Shown one piece after another: positions 1 through 8,203 of a stretch of 64,000 bases of DNA. The position numbers were made by a program, and so were the translations under genes. Source of the stretch: Halobacteria archaeon HArc-gm2 (GTDB lineage Archaea > Halobacteriota > Halobacteria > Halobacteriales > Haloarculaceae); the NCBI GenBank assembly GCA_025517465.1, contig JAOPKE010000006.1:124001-188000 (forward strand), given 5' to 3'. The notes beneath the pieces were generated by a model. The model saw nothing but the letters and a program-made list of their open reading frames with translations. It was not told the origin of the DNA and ran no database searches. The number at the start of each line of letters is the position of its first letter. The first letter of the stretch is position 1.

Positions 1-1923
1 CGCCAGTTCGGCTCTGACCGCCGGCGTGACGACTTCGCGGACGCGTTCGAACAGGCGATCGGCGTCGCTATCGACCGCGACGTCGACGCCGTGATCCACA
101 CCGGAGATCTCTTCGACGATTCCCGCCCGACGCTCCCGACGGTGCTCGGCTGTGCGAACACGCTCGATCCACCCGGCGAACGCGACATCCCGATCTACGG
201 GGTCGTGGGGGCTCACGAACGGTGCAACGGCGACCAGTGGCTCGATCTCTTTCGCAGAACGAACGGCGTGACCAGGCTCGGCCGGGAGCCGAGCGTCGTC
301 GGGACTACTGCGCTGTACGGCCTCGACGCGGTTCGCCCGGGCGACTGGCGAACGACCGACTTCACGCTCGAAGCGCCACCTCCGGGGGTCGACTGTACGA
401 TCCTCTGCATGCACGAACTTCTCGAACCGCCCGTGGACGAACCCATCGCCGACTACGCGGTCGAGGACGTCCTCGACCGCGTGAATCTCGACCTCGACGG
501 GCTCGCACTCGGCGGGTACCACGAGCCGACGAGTGCCCGCATCGACGGAACGGCCGTCTGGTATGCGGGTTCGACGGAACGGTCGGGAACGGACGAACCC
601 GAGCCCGGCGTCGTTGAGCTCCTGGAGATCGACGGTGGCGACGTCGCGCGACGCCAGATCGAACTGGAGACGCGGCCCTTCGTGACCCGTACTATCACGT
701 TCGGACGAGGTGACGGACTCGCACGCGTCCGCGACGTCCTCGACCGGCTCGATCTCACGGATGCGGCCGCGACGATCGAACTCGTTGACGACGGCGGTGT
801 TGTCACGACGGACCGCGTGAAACAGCTGGCCCGGGACGCGGGCGCTGCCGTCGTCGACGTCGACGACCAGCGCGACGGCGTCGGCTGCGCCGGGCAAGCG
901 CTGGACGAGCAGACCCGACGGACGGCACGGAACGCGATCGAGACCGCCGCTCTGCGTGGATTCCAGTGCCGAGCGAGCCGGGAGACTGCGTCCGAGCCAG
1001 CCACTGACGGGGCGGTGACAGACGACGAACCGACCGACACAGCCGGGACGGGGACTGACGACGGGGCGACCGACTCCGGACGGGCTGGGGACGTCCCCGA
1101 CGACCGAATGGACGAATACGAGGAGTTGACCGGAGTGCGTGAGCGCCTCGACGCCAGGATGTCGGAACGCCAGGCTGCCATCGACGAACTGCAGGCCGAG
1201 GTCGACGCGCTCGAGGCCGACCTCGCGACTGCCGTCACGGACCGCGGCGCGACGGCAGCGGCGTTCTTGCCGGCTGACCGTCCCCCGCGGTCTGTCACCA
1301 CCGACACCCGGGACGCCGTCGCGTCCCACGTCGAGACGCTCGCGGAGACGCTGGACGTCCGCTCGGCGAAACTGGCGCGGACGAACGCCGCGATCGAAGT
1401 CGAGCAGCAGAACGCGGCGAACGCGCGCGACGATATCGAGGAGACCGGGGCCGCGGTCGACCGTCTCGCGGAGCGGACCGACGAGTTCGAATCGGCGGTC
1501 GACGAGGCTCGCGAGGAACTGGCCGCCCTCCGGGAGGACTCGTCTGACGCCGGCCCGGATGCCGTGGCGGACGCGGCGGGTCGCGTCGAGGACCTGGAGG
1601 GAAACCTCGCGGACCTCCAGGCCGACCTCGCGGAGGAGCGCGCGGAACTGGCCGACGTCACGGAGGCACGCGACGAGGCCGAGGCCGCGATCGCGACGCT
1701 CGAAACCGAGCGCGCGGCGATCGAAGCCGAGATAGACGAACTGGAAGCGACCATCGACGAGGGCGAGGCCAGTATGGCGGCGTTCGGCGTCGTCGACGAG
1801 CTGCGAGGGCTGCTCGAAGCGCGAACCGGCGAACTCTCGGGGCTCCGGGAGGAGTACGCGGAGCTGCAAACCGAACGCGAGGCGCTGGACGCGGAGATCG
1901 AGGGGCTCACAGATGACGAGTGA
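1..1923 (+). CDS. Mre11-like metallophosphoesterase fused to a coiled coil (5' truncated)
   Basis: The frame is open from base 1, so the true start and the first D-x-H metal motif lie upstream; the GTG at 91 is internal. About 640 residues are visible. Residues 31-39 carry the GDLFD motif with HTGDLFDDS context, as in archaeal Mre11 and SbcD nucleases. The later motifs deviate: GAHE (about 71-74) where GNHD/E is normal, CMHE (about 137), and GGYHE (about 172) instead of GHxH. An acidic linker (about 337-365) leads into roughly 270 residues of heptad-like, Glu/Ala-rich coiled coil. A DNA-end-processing role is inferred from the family; the altered metal ligands make catalysis uncertain. No Rad50 gene follows. 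Confidence 0.7.
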   Translation, partial: RQFGSDRRRDDFADAFEQAIGVAIDRDVDAVIHTGDLFDDSRPTLPTVLGCANTLDPPGERDIPIYGVVGAHERCNGDQWLDLFRRTNGVTRLGREPSVVGTTALYGLDAVRPGDWRTTDFTLEAPPPGVDCTILCMHELLEPPVDEPIADYAVEDVLDRVNLDLDGLALGGYHEPTSARIDGTAVWYAGSTERSGTDEPEPGVVELLEIDGGDVARRQIELETRPFVTRTITFGRGDGLARVRDVLDRLDLTDAAATIELVDDGGVVTTDRVKQLARDAGAAVVDVDDQRDGVGCAGQALDEQTRRTARNAIETAALRGFQCRASRETASEPATDGAVTDDEPTDTAGTGTDDGATDSGRAGDVPDDRMDEYEELTGVRERLDARMSERQAAIDELQAEVDALEADLATAVTDRGATAAAFLPADRPPRSVTTDTRDAVASHVETLAETLDVRSAKLARTNAAIEVEQQNAANARDDIEETGAAVDRLAERTDEFESAVDEAREELAALREDSSDAGPDAVADAAGRVEDLEGNLADLQADLAEERAELADVTEARDEAEAAIATLETERAAIEAEIDELEATIDEGEASMAAFGVVDELRGLLEARTGELSGLREEYAELQTEREALDAEIEGLTDDE

Positions 1924-2199
1924 GCCGAATGGGGTTCCCCGCTCGGAGTCTGTCACCTCCCGTGGCAGATTTCGCGGCGCCAGTCGACGAGTGCGGTGGG
2001 GCCTCCGACGGAGGAGCGGGCCCCAGGACGGCCGCGTGGCCGACGGCGCCGTCCCGGGACCGCTGGGACGTCGGCCGGGACGGACGCCGCCATCGGCCGC
2101 TCAGCGCGCGCTCGCAACGCTGACGCGCTCACACCTTCCGACGGCCAACCTGGCAATCCGGACAGCGACTACCGACGGTCCCCGACGAACGGGACTGCA

Positions 2200-4386
2200 G
2201 TGAACGACCAGCCCACGGAAAGCTCCTGTACGTACAGCTACACGGGGGACGCGTCGTCCTCGCTGACCGAGCCCTGGCACTGTCCACACGAGACTGTCGA
2301 GGGGCGCGAGCGGTGTGTATTTCACCACTCGGACGCCGAGCGAGACGAGGCCGGGATCGCCGAGCGCGACGTCCACCGGCGGTTCGAGGAAGCGCTCGAT
2401 AGCGGCGACCCCGACCGCCGGACGTTCGTCGGCGCGACGCTCCCCAGCCTGGATTTCGACCACGTGGACTTCGACCACGCCGACCAGCACGTGCTCGACC
2501 TGCGTCACGCGTCGATCGACGGCGAGTTCGTGGCCAGCTACGCCAGGTTCGAGGAGGCAGTCGACCTGCGGGACGCGACAGTCGGATCGTTTCGGGCCAA
2601 CGACGCGGACTTCTGTGACGGGTTACTGTGTCAGCGAGCGACGTTCGAGGGTCCGGTCAACTGTCACGGGGGTATCTTCACCGGTGACGACGCGATCTTC
2701 ACTGGCGCGACGTTCGAGGACACCGTCAGGTTCGACGCGGCCACCTTCGACGACGCTGCCACCTTCGACGACGCGACGTTTTCAGACGAGGCGACCTTCC
2801 TCGGGACGGAGTTTCACGGTCGCTCGACCGACATCGACGACAGCACCTCCTTCGACGGCGTGACGTTCGAGGACGTCGTCCGGTTCGATTTCACGCAGTT
2901 CGAAGCGACGAGTTTCGAGCGGACGCGATTCGCGGCAGCCGCGTGCTTCGAGGACGTCACGGCGACCGCTGTCGTTACATTCGACCGGGCCACGTTCGAA
3001 TCGGCGGCCGAATTCGGCGGGTCGACGTTCGGAGACGACGTCTCCTTCGCGGCCGCCACGTTCAACGGTGAGACGTGCTTCCGGGGAGTCACGTTCGAGG
3101 GTGGCGGCACGGTGCTGCGCGACGACGCCGACTTTTCCGAGGTTCACTTCGGGCAGTCGGTCAGTTTCGAACGGGGAACGGTCGGCGCCGTGAACTTCGA
3201 CGAGACGGTTTTCGAGGGCGACGCGTGCTTCCGTGACGTGGCCTTTCGGGAGAACGCGAGTTTCGTTGCGGCGCGCTTCGCCGGGGAGGCCATCTTCGAC
3301 GCCGCGACGTTCGACGCCCGGGCGACCTTCGCGGACGTCACCTTCGCGGCGGTGGCGAACTACCCCGGCGTCGAGTTCCGCGGGCCCAACAATCACGACA
3401 GTGCCAGCGTCATCTTCGACGAGGCGACCTTCGAGAGCGGCGCGAACTTCCACCACGTCTCGTGCACGTCTGCGAACTTCAGGGACGTCCGATTCGAGGG
3501 TGACGTCGACTTTACAGAGTGCAAGTTCACGAAGCACGTCGATCTGAAGGTCAGGCCGACCGAGAGCGGGACTGTCGTCAACTTCACCGGCGCACTGCTG
3601 GCGAACGGAGAGATCGTCCAGCCCGAGAATCGATTGGTCAGGTGCGACCTGACGAAAGCGACGATCGGTAACGTCGTCTTCCGGGTCGACGGCTCGGAAA
3701 ACCGTGACCTGTTCGAGTACATTCGGTTCTGCGAAACCAAGTTCGAGGGCTTCGACTTCACGGAACACGCCCACTATCTCACCCGGTCGGACTGGAAACT
3801 CCACGAGTTCGACGACGACGACATCGAGTACGACTACGCCGTCGAGATGACGCGACTGTCGATCGAGAAGACCTACCAGCGGGCCAAGATCAGCGCCTCT
3901 GCGGAGGGGAACGTCGAAGCCTCCGGGAAGTTCCGATTCAAGCGCCAGCAGTACGCCCGGAAGAACTACCAGGACATCGCGTGCGACCCCAAGGAGTCGC
4001 TGTCGACGCGGATTCGAAACGGCCAGCGCGTGGGTGAAAATCTCTTCCTCGGCATCACCTGCGGCCACGGGATGCGGCTGTACAGGATCGCCGCGATGTT
4101 CATCTTCTTCCCGGTATTTCCGGCTCTCCTGTACGTGTTCGGCGGACCACAGTTCCGGACTGAGGCGGGCCAGATACACTCCCTCGCCGAAATCGTGACG
4201 ATGGGCGGGGTCGAGACGTTCATGGCGAACCTCCACTTCAGCTACATCACCTTCCTCACGATCGGGTACGGTAACATCGTCGCCGAGGGGAAACTGGCAC
4301 ACGTGATGGTCAGCCTGGAGGCCTACGCCAGCGTCGTACTGGGTGGCCTGTTCATCTACGTCCTCGTCAAACGCAGCGAGCTCTAG
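2200..4386 (+). CDS. Pentapeptide-repeat protein with C-terminal potassium-channel pore
   Basis: I place the start at GTG 2200, because the open frame upstream (from 1996) has arginine-rich composition unlike the acidic protein. The N-terminus has a Cys/His cluster (HCPH about residue 28, CVFH about 38) that may bind metal. Residues 80 to about 480 are many F-x-x-A-T/x-F pentapeptides, expected to form a right-handed quadrilateral beta-helix. The C-terminus has a membrane helix (about 627-648), a pore loop with TIGYGN (about 685-690), which matches the K+ selectivity filter T-x-G-Y-G, and a second helix (about 698-724). It is therefore a two-TM channel with a large cytoplasmic beta-helix in place of RCK domains. 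What gates it is unknown. Confidence 0.75.
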   Translation: MNDQPTESSCTYSYTGDASSSLTEPWHCPHETVEGRERCVFHHSDAERDEAGIAERDVHRRFEEALDSGDPDRRTFVGATLPSLDFDHVDFDHADQHVLDLRHASIDGEFVASYARFEEAVDLRDATVGSFRANDADFCDGLLCQRATFEGPVNCHGGIFTGDDAIFTGATFEDTVRFDAATFDDAATFDDATFSDEATFLGTEFHGRSTDIDDSTSFDGVTFEDVVRFDFTQFEATSFERTRFAAAACFEDVTATAVVTFDRATFESAAEFGGSTFGDDVSFAAATFNGETCFRGVTFEGGGTVLRDDADFSEVHFGQSVSFERGTVGAVNFDETVFEGDACFRDVAFRENASFVAARFAGEAIFDAATFDARATFADVTFAAVANYPGVEFRGPNNHDSASVIFDEATFESGANFHHVSCTSANFRDVRFEGDVDFTECKFTKHVDLKVRPTESGTVVNFTGALLANGEIVQPENRLVRCDLTKATIGNVVFRVDGSENRDLFEYIRFCETKFEGFDFTEHAHYLTRSDWKLHEFDDDDIEYDYAVEMTRLSIEKTYQRAKISASAEGNVEASGKFRFKRQQYARKNYQDIACDPKESLSTRIRNGQRVGENLFLGITCGHGMRLYRIAAMFIFFPVFPALLYVFGGPQFRTEAGQIHSLAEIVTMGGVETFMANLHFSYITFLTIGYGNIVAEGKLAHVMVSLEAYASVVLGGLFIYVLVKRSEL

Positions 4387-4801
4387 CCGCTGTCGCTGGT
4401 CGGAGGGGACAATCGGACGCTCCCTCCGGCACCGCTCGACGGTACTGCCGGCGGCGGTCCGTCGGTCCCAGGCGGACGGTCCTCTGGTGACGTCGACGGA
4501 CGGAACCGAAAATTCGCGAGATGAAGCGTGGGGAGCGGTGGGAACGGGGGAGCGGTGTATCTGGTGTGACGATACGAGGGCCGACGCCGGGATTCGAACC
4601 CGGAACACGTCCAGGGGTGTACTATTTTGTTCTAGATTTACCTTTTCCTATCTTGGCTCGCCGGCGGAGGCGGGGCTGTATTTCTGTCGCCCTGGTTCGA
4701 CGTTTTCGTTTGCCGCCAGCCAATAGATGTGCCAGCCGGTCTTAAGTGGTGTGGTACCATTCACCGCTCGCGGTTCGGGAGAAACGACGCGACGGATCGG
4801 G
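4387..4801. other. Intergenic stretch with tRNA-like fragment
   Basis: No convincing gene lies here. The interval has an AT-richer patch around 4620-4660 and the tRNA 3'-end fragment described separately. The short open frames have no haloarchaeal composition or recognisable motif. Confidence 0.5.
4579..4603 (-). pseudogene. tRNA 3'-end fragment (possible att site remnant)
   Basis: On the minus strand there is a perfect T-arm: a CCGGG/CCCGG stem around a TTCGAAT loop (4587-4603), followed by a seven-base acceptor strand CGTCGGC. No matching 5' acceptor half (GCCGACG), D-arm or anticodon arm is found within about 150 nt on the expected side. A bare tRNA 3' end is what integration of an element at a tRNA gene leaves behind. 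The parent tRNA cannot be identified. Confidence 0.5.
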
Positions 4802-5188
4802 TCACGATCTCCCGAGGAGACGACCGACGGCGAGTCCGCAGGCGATTCCCGCGAGGTAGAGCGTCATCGTCTGTCGCTGGTCGGTCGGCTTCACGAACCG
4901 CGTCCCCGTCTCTGTCACTTCGATAGCGCCCGCCGGTCGTGCCGAGAGCCCGCCCCCGAGGCCACCGCCCTCGGTGTCGTCGTCGTCGCCGCTCGTGCCG
5001 CCGCCACCGCCCACGCCGTCGGCACCGCCCCCGCCACCGCCGCCGCCCCCGCCGAGTCCGAACTCGACCTGCGCGACCGGGACGACCGTCCGTGAGTCGC
5101 GCTCGACGGGCTCGCTGTAGACCATCTCGGCGCTCGCGCTCGATTCGATTGCCTGACTCAACGACTTGAATTCGACCGGGATGTCCAT
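4802..5188 (-). CDS. GerW/YtfJ-family protein
   Basis: This 128-residue protein shows the family pattern: an N-terminal amphipathic part, a GFGLGGGGGG-like glycine run (about 54-90, expanded here), then GGLGGGLSARPAGAIEVT and TRFVKP, and a C-terminal hydrophobic helix. The family (Spore_YtfJ) is named for bacterial spore germination, but haloarchaea do not sporulate and its role in them is unknown. The glycine-rich core is interrupted by an acidic DDDDTE stretch. It stands alone on the minus strand. Confidence 0.75.
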   Translation of the reverse strand: MDIPVEFKSLSQAIESSASAEMVYSEPVERDSRTVVPVAQVEFGLGGGGGGGGGGADGVGGGGGTSGDDDDTEGGGLGGGLSARPAGAIEVTETGTRFVKPTDQRQTMTLYLAGIACGLAVGRLLGRS

Positions 5189-5335
5189 GACGGCCTGAGG
5201 GGGCTGCCCGTGAAAGGTGTTGTCTCCTCCCAGACGCTCCCCACTCTCCGCGAAGAAAGTTGCCTGTTAGTAAGGGTTGTTCAGCAAATACGGAACGGTA
5301 TTGAGAACCGGGCATGAACGACGGGCATCCCGAGC

Positions 5336-6067
5336 ATGGGAGAGAGCGCCAGCGTCGGGCTACTCTGTAAGCAGAACAAGTCGGTGTTCACGGCGGTCGC
5401 CGAGCGCCTGCAGTGTCTGGGCTACGGGGTCCAGTTCTTCCATCCCCAGTCCGGACTCTCACTGCGCCAGGCCGCCGACCTCTCGCTGATCGTGAACAAG
5501 AAGACCCTCCCAGTCGCGTTCCCGGCACTCTGGCACGCTCGACGGATGGGGACGCCGCTGTGGAACAATCTCCAGGCGACGATTCTGTTCAGCTCTCGGC
5601 TGATCGGTCTTCGAGCGGTCTCGAAGATGGGAATTCTCACGCCCGCAGTCACCCTCGAGAAACCCACGTGTGAGTACGTCGCGAAAGGCACCTACGTCTG
5701 GGACGACGACCCCGAACTCAACGGTGACGGGGATTTCTACCAGGAGTTGATCCCGACGGAGCCGGTCGATTACAAGTACTACGCTATCAACGACGGGAGC
5801 CAAACACACGTCGCGGGGAGACGCGTCACTTCGAAGCTATACGGGGAGAAACAGTTCCTCGGCGAGATACGGATCCGGCCAGCGCTGGCAGCGTCGCTCC
5901 GACGACTCGTCGAACGGTTCGACCTCCGGGGAATCGGCGTCGACCTGGTCAAAGACGACGATGGCCGGTACTGGGCCGTCGACGTCAATCTCGCAGCGGG
6001 ATACCGGGACACCGGGTTAGCGTCTGCCCTCACCGACTCGATCACGTCGTACCTTCCTGGTGAGTGA
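5336..6067 (+). CDS. ATP-grasp-like protein
   Basis: The 243-residue protein looks like the RimK/ATP-grasp fold. An N-terminal Rossmann-like part ends near LSLIVNKKTLPVAFPALW. A central region contains YQELIPTEPVDYKYYAIND, and the C-terminal GIGVDLVKDDDGRYWAVDVNLAAGYRDTG matches the acidic metal-binding strand of ATP-grasp enzymes (D, then D-V-N). It is short for the family and the glycine-rich loop is not obvious, so substrate and activity are open. ATG 5336 is the first sensible start. Confidence 0.55.
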   Translation: MGESASVGLLCKQNKSVFTAVAERLQCLGYGVQFFHPQSGLSLRQAADLSLIVNKKTLPVAFPALWHARRMGTPLWNNLQATILFSSRLIGLRAVSKMGILTPAVTLEKPTCEYVAKGTYVWDDDPELNGDGDFYQELIPTEPVDYKYYAINDGSQTHVAGRRVTSKLYGEKQFLGEIRIRPALAASLRRLVERFDLRGIGVDLVKDDDGRYWAVDVNLAAGYRDTGLASALTDSITSYLPGE

Positions 6068-6209
6068 ACCGACGGCTGGCGTCCCGCACTGTTTCTTGCG
6101 ATGGTTACGATCCGCGCGGGAAGAGCGGGCCGATAGCGAGCGTCCGCTTCGCGACGGTGAGGATCCGAAAAGTGGACGAGTAACCGGATGCCGCGTCAGG
6201 GTTCGCGTC

Positions 6210-6920
6210 TTAGCCTTCGAGATGCGCTTCAGCTGCGTCCTTGTCTTCGACAGAGTCGACGTTGGTTCGCCAGCCGTCGAGGCGGATCGCGTCGATCGTT
6301 TTTCCAGACCGAATGAGCAGGTCCATCGCGTCCGGTAGTTCGTACTCGCCGCGGTCCGATGGCTCGATGAGATGACAGGCGTGGAAGATATCGGGGGTGA
6401 ACGTGTAGAAGCCAGTCATGACGAGGTCCGATGCCGGTTCCGCTGGCTTCTCTGCAACCTCGACTACTTCGCCATTCTCGTTGGTGACGAGGACGCCGTA
6501 CCTCGAGGCCTCCTCCTCCGGGACTTTCTCGATGAGCAATCCCGCGTCCGTGCGGTCTTCGCCCTGGCGGTGGACGACGTCGCCGAGATTCGCCTGGAAT
6601 ACATCGTCTGCGAGCATGAGCACGAAGTCGTCCTCGATATGGGGTTCGGCCTGCAGCAGGGCGTCGGCGAGCCCGAGCTGTTCGTCCTGCTTGGCGTAGG
6701 TGATGGGCACGTCCTCGTAGGACTCACCGTAGCGTTCGATGATCTCTCCCTTCATCTCCCCCACGACGACGACGAACTCCGTCACGTCGAGGTCGACGAG
6801 ATCGTCGAAACAGTACTCGACGAGTGGTTTCCCGTCGACTTCGACGAGAGCTTTCGGTCTGTCTTCGGTCAGCTGCTCGAGGTCGGTTCCTCTGCTCGCA
6901 GCGAGGATTACTGCTTTCAT
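6210..6920 (-). CDS. Sugar-phosphate nucleotidyltransferase
   Basis: The 236-residue protein is a single NTP-transferase domain of the glucose-1-phosphate thymidylyl/uridylyltransferase type. It has MKAVILAA, LTEDRPKALVEVDGKPLVEY, an LADD metal-binding site near residue 103, and EKP near residue 154. It probably makes an NDP-sugar for glycosylation or cell-surface polysaccharide. The signature is altered: SRGTDLEQL replaces GEGTRLRPL, so the glycine and arginine that hold the nucleotide triphosphate are changed. There is no left-handed beta-helix C-terminal domain. A TATA element 26 nt upstream suggests a leaderless transcript. Confidence 0.8.
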   Translation of the reverse strand: MKAVILAASRGTDLEQLTEDRPKALVEVDGKPLVEYCFDDLVDLDVTEFVVVVGEMKGEIIERYGESYEDVPITYAKQDEQLGLADALLQAEPHIEDDFVLMLADDVFQANLGDVVHRQGEDRTDAGLLIEKVPEEEASRYGVLVTNENGEVVEVAEKPAEPASDLVMTGFYTFTPDIFHACHLIEPSDRGEYELPDAMDLLIRSGKTIDAIRLDGWRTNVDSVEDKDAAEAHLEG

Positions 6921-6940
6921 CGACTAGACAATCATCTTTT

Positions 6941-6951
6941 GATATAAATAC
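6941..6951 (-). promoter_or_regulatory. TATA element of the nucleotidyltransferase gene
   Basis: On the minus strand the sequence reads TATTTATATC, centred about 26 nt before ATG 6920, the usual place for a haloarchaeal TATA box serving a leaderless mRNA. Confidence 0.55.
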
Positions 6952-7058
6952 GTTTGGGCACCGGTATCTGGTTCTCGCCTCTGTGCAACGGATGGGAAGG
7001 CTTTGGCGTGAATACGATCGCGAACGAGTGTACGAGGGGGGAGGCTCGACGAAGTTCG

Positions 7059-8066
7059 TTACGACCCGCGCGGGATGAGCGGGTCGATAGCGAGCGTTCG
7101 CTTCGCGACGGTGAAGATGCGAAAGACGTACGAGATGAAGATCATGAACGGAACGAGCGTCGCCGTGAACCCGGCGCCGATGACGGGGATGATGTGTTCG
7201 ATTCCCATCGTCCGCCCCGGGAACGTGTTCCCGTCGAGGGTCACGAGCAGCGTGCCGCCGATGATCAGCGCTGGCACCGCCGTCGCGAGGATGAGCTGTG
7301 AGAGGACGATCAGCGACCACTGGAAGTACAGCGTCTTGATGTACTCGCGCGCCGGTCCGTACAGCATCAGCGCGTCTTTCAGTTCTTCGAGTAGTTCCAC
7401 CTGGTCGTTGGTGAGGTCGTCGCCGAAATCGTCGATGATGCGTTCGACCTGGAACACCTTCCAGCTGTAATCGAAGTCCAGGGCGGCGAACACGACTTTG
7501 AACGTCCCGAACTGGGCGCCGTCCAGTCGCGCTATCACGCCGTCCGCGTTCTTGTGGATCCCCTCGGTCAGGTCCCTGATGTCCGCGTTCAGGTCCTCGT
7601 TCCCCGTGTCGTCGATCTCACCGATCAGTTCGGCCCGGTCCGACGTCGCCTGGAGTATGTCGCTGAGGAATTTGGACGGTTTCGTGGAACAGGGTGCCCC
7701 GATCAGGTTCGACGCCTCCTCTCGAAACGCCATTGCACCGTCCAGCCGTTCGAACTGGTCGCCGAGCGGACCGTTCTCCTGGGTCAGGATGAGCTGGCCG
7801 AACGCGACGACGAGGGTCGCACCGGTCACGATGACGGTGATCATCGTCGAGAACAGTCGCTCGGACAGGTCGCCCTGCGTGTCCATCTGGTACAGCTCCG
7901 GACGGAGGACGAAGGTGCCGATCGTGAACGCGAAGAAGAACACTGCGGCCAGGAGCCCGGCAATGACCAGCCGGTTTCCGGACAACAGCAGCCAGGAGAC
8001 GAGGTGGCTCGTGTTGGCCCGCTTGCGGACCGTGTCGGAGGTGTTGACGACAGTCTCTGGGGACAT
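7059..8066 (-). CDS. Four-helix membrane protein, function unknown
   Basis: The 335-residue protein has predicted membrane helices at about 33-53, 70-94, 250-275 and 287-317. A hydrophilic loop of about 150 residues between the second and third contains CSTKPSKFL and several amphipathic stretches. I do not recognise a family with assigned function. The two-plus-two arrangement with a large loop resembles haloarchaeal proteins of unknown function, and I assign no activity. It is a single gene on the minus strand, between the nucleotidyltransferase and the beta-helix protein. Confidence 0.6.
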   Translation of the reverse strand: MSPETVVNTSDTVRKRANTSHLVSWLLLSGNRLVIAGLLAAVFFFAFTIGTFVLRPELYQMDTQGDLSERLFSTMITVIVTGATLVVAFGQLILTQENGPLGDQFERLDGAMAFREEASNLIGAPCSTKPSKFLSDILQATSDRAELIGEIDDTGNEDLNADIRDLTEGIHKNADGVIARLDGAQFGTFKVVFAALDFDYSWKVFQVERIIDDFGDDLTNDQVELLEELKDALMLYGPAREYIKTLYFQWSLIVLSQLILATAVPALIIGGTLLVTLDGNTFPGRTMGIEHIIPVIGAGFTATLVPFMIFISYVFRIFTVAKRTLAIDPLIPRGS

Positions 8067-8203
8067 CCTCGTTCACCCACCTGCACTGGCGCCTTGTATG
8101 TGTTCGTCTGAAAAATGAGGCGAATCGCTCGTTCGCGGAAACGACGGGATCGGGGACGGGGGTGCATCGCTCACGTCTGTCTCGTCCAGGACTGGACGTG
8201 CTG

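Noticed and set aside
453-1910. Long antisense open frame over the Mre11-like gene
   Set aside because: It is rich in Ser, Arg and Ala, mirrors the GC-rich coding strand, and has no motif. The plus-strand protein has recognisable nuclease motifs and a coiled coil.
2782-4608. 608-residue antisense open frame over the pentapeptide gene
   Set aside because: Repetitive composition mirrors the pentapeptide repeats, and the plus-strand frame ends in an intact K+-channel pore.
4561-4760. Intron-containing tRNA gene on the minus strand
   Set aside because: Only the T-arm and 3' acceptor strand fit. No complementary 5' acceptor half (GCCGACG), D-arm or anticodon arm was found within 150 nt.
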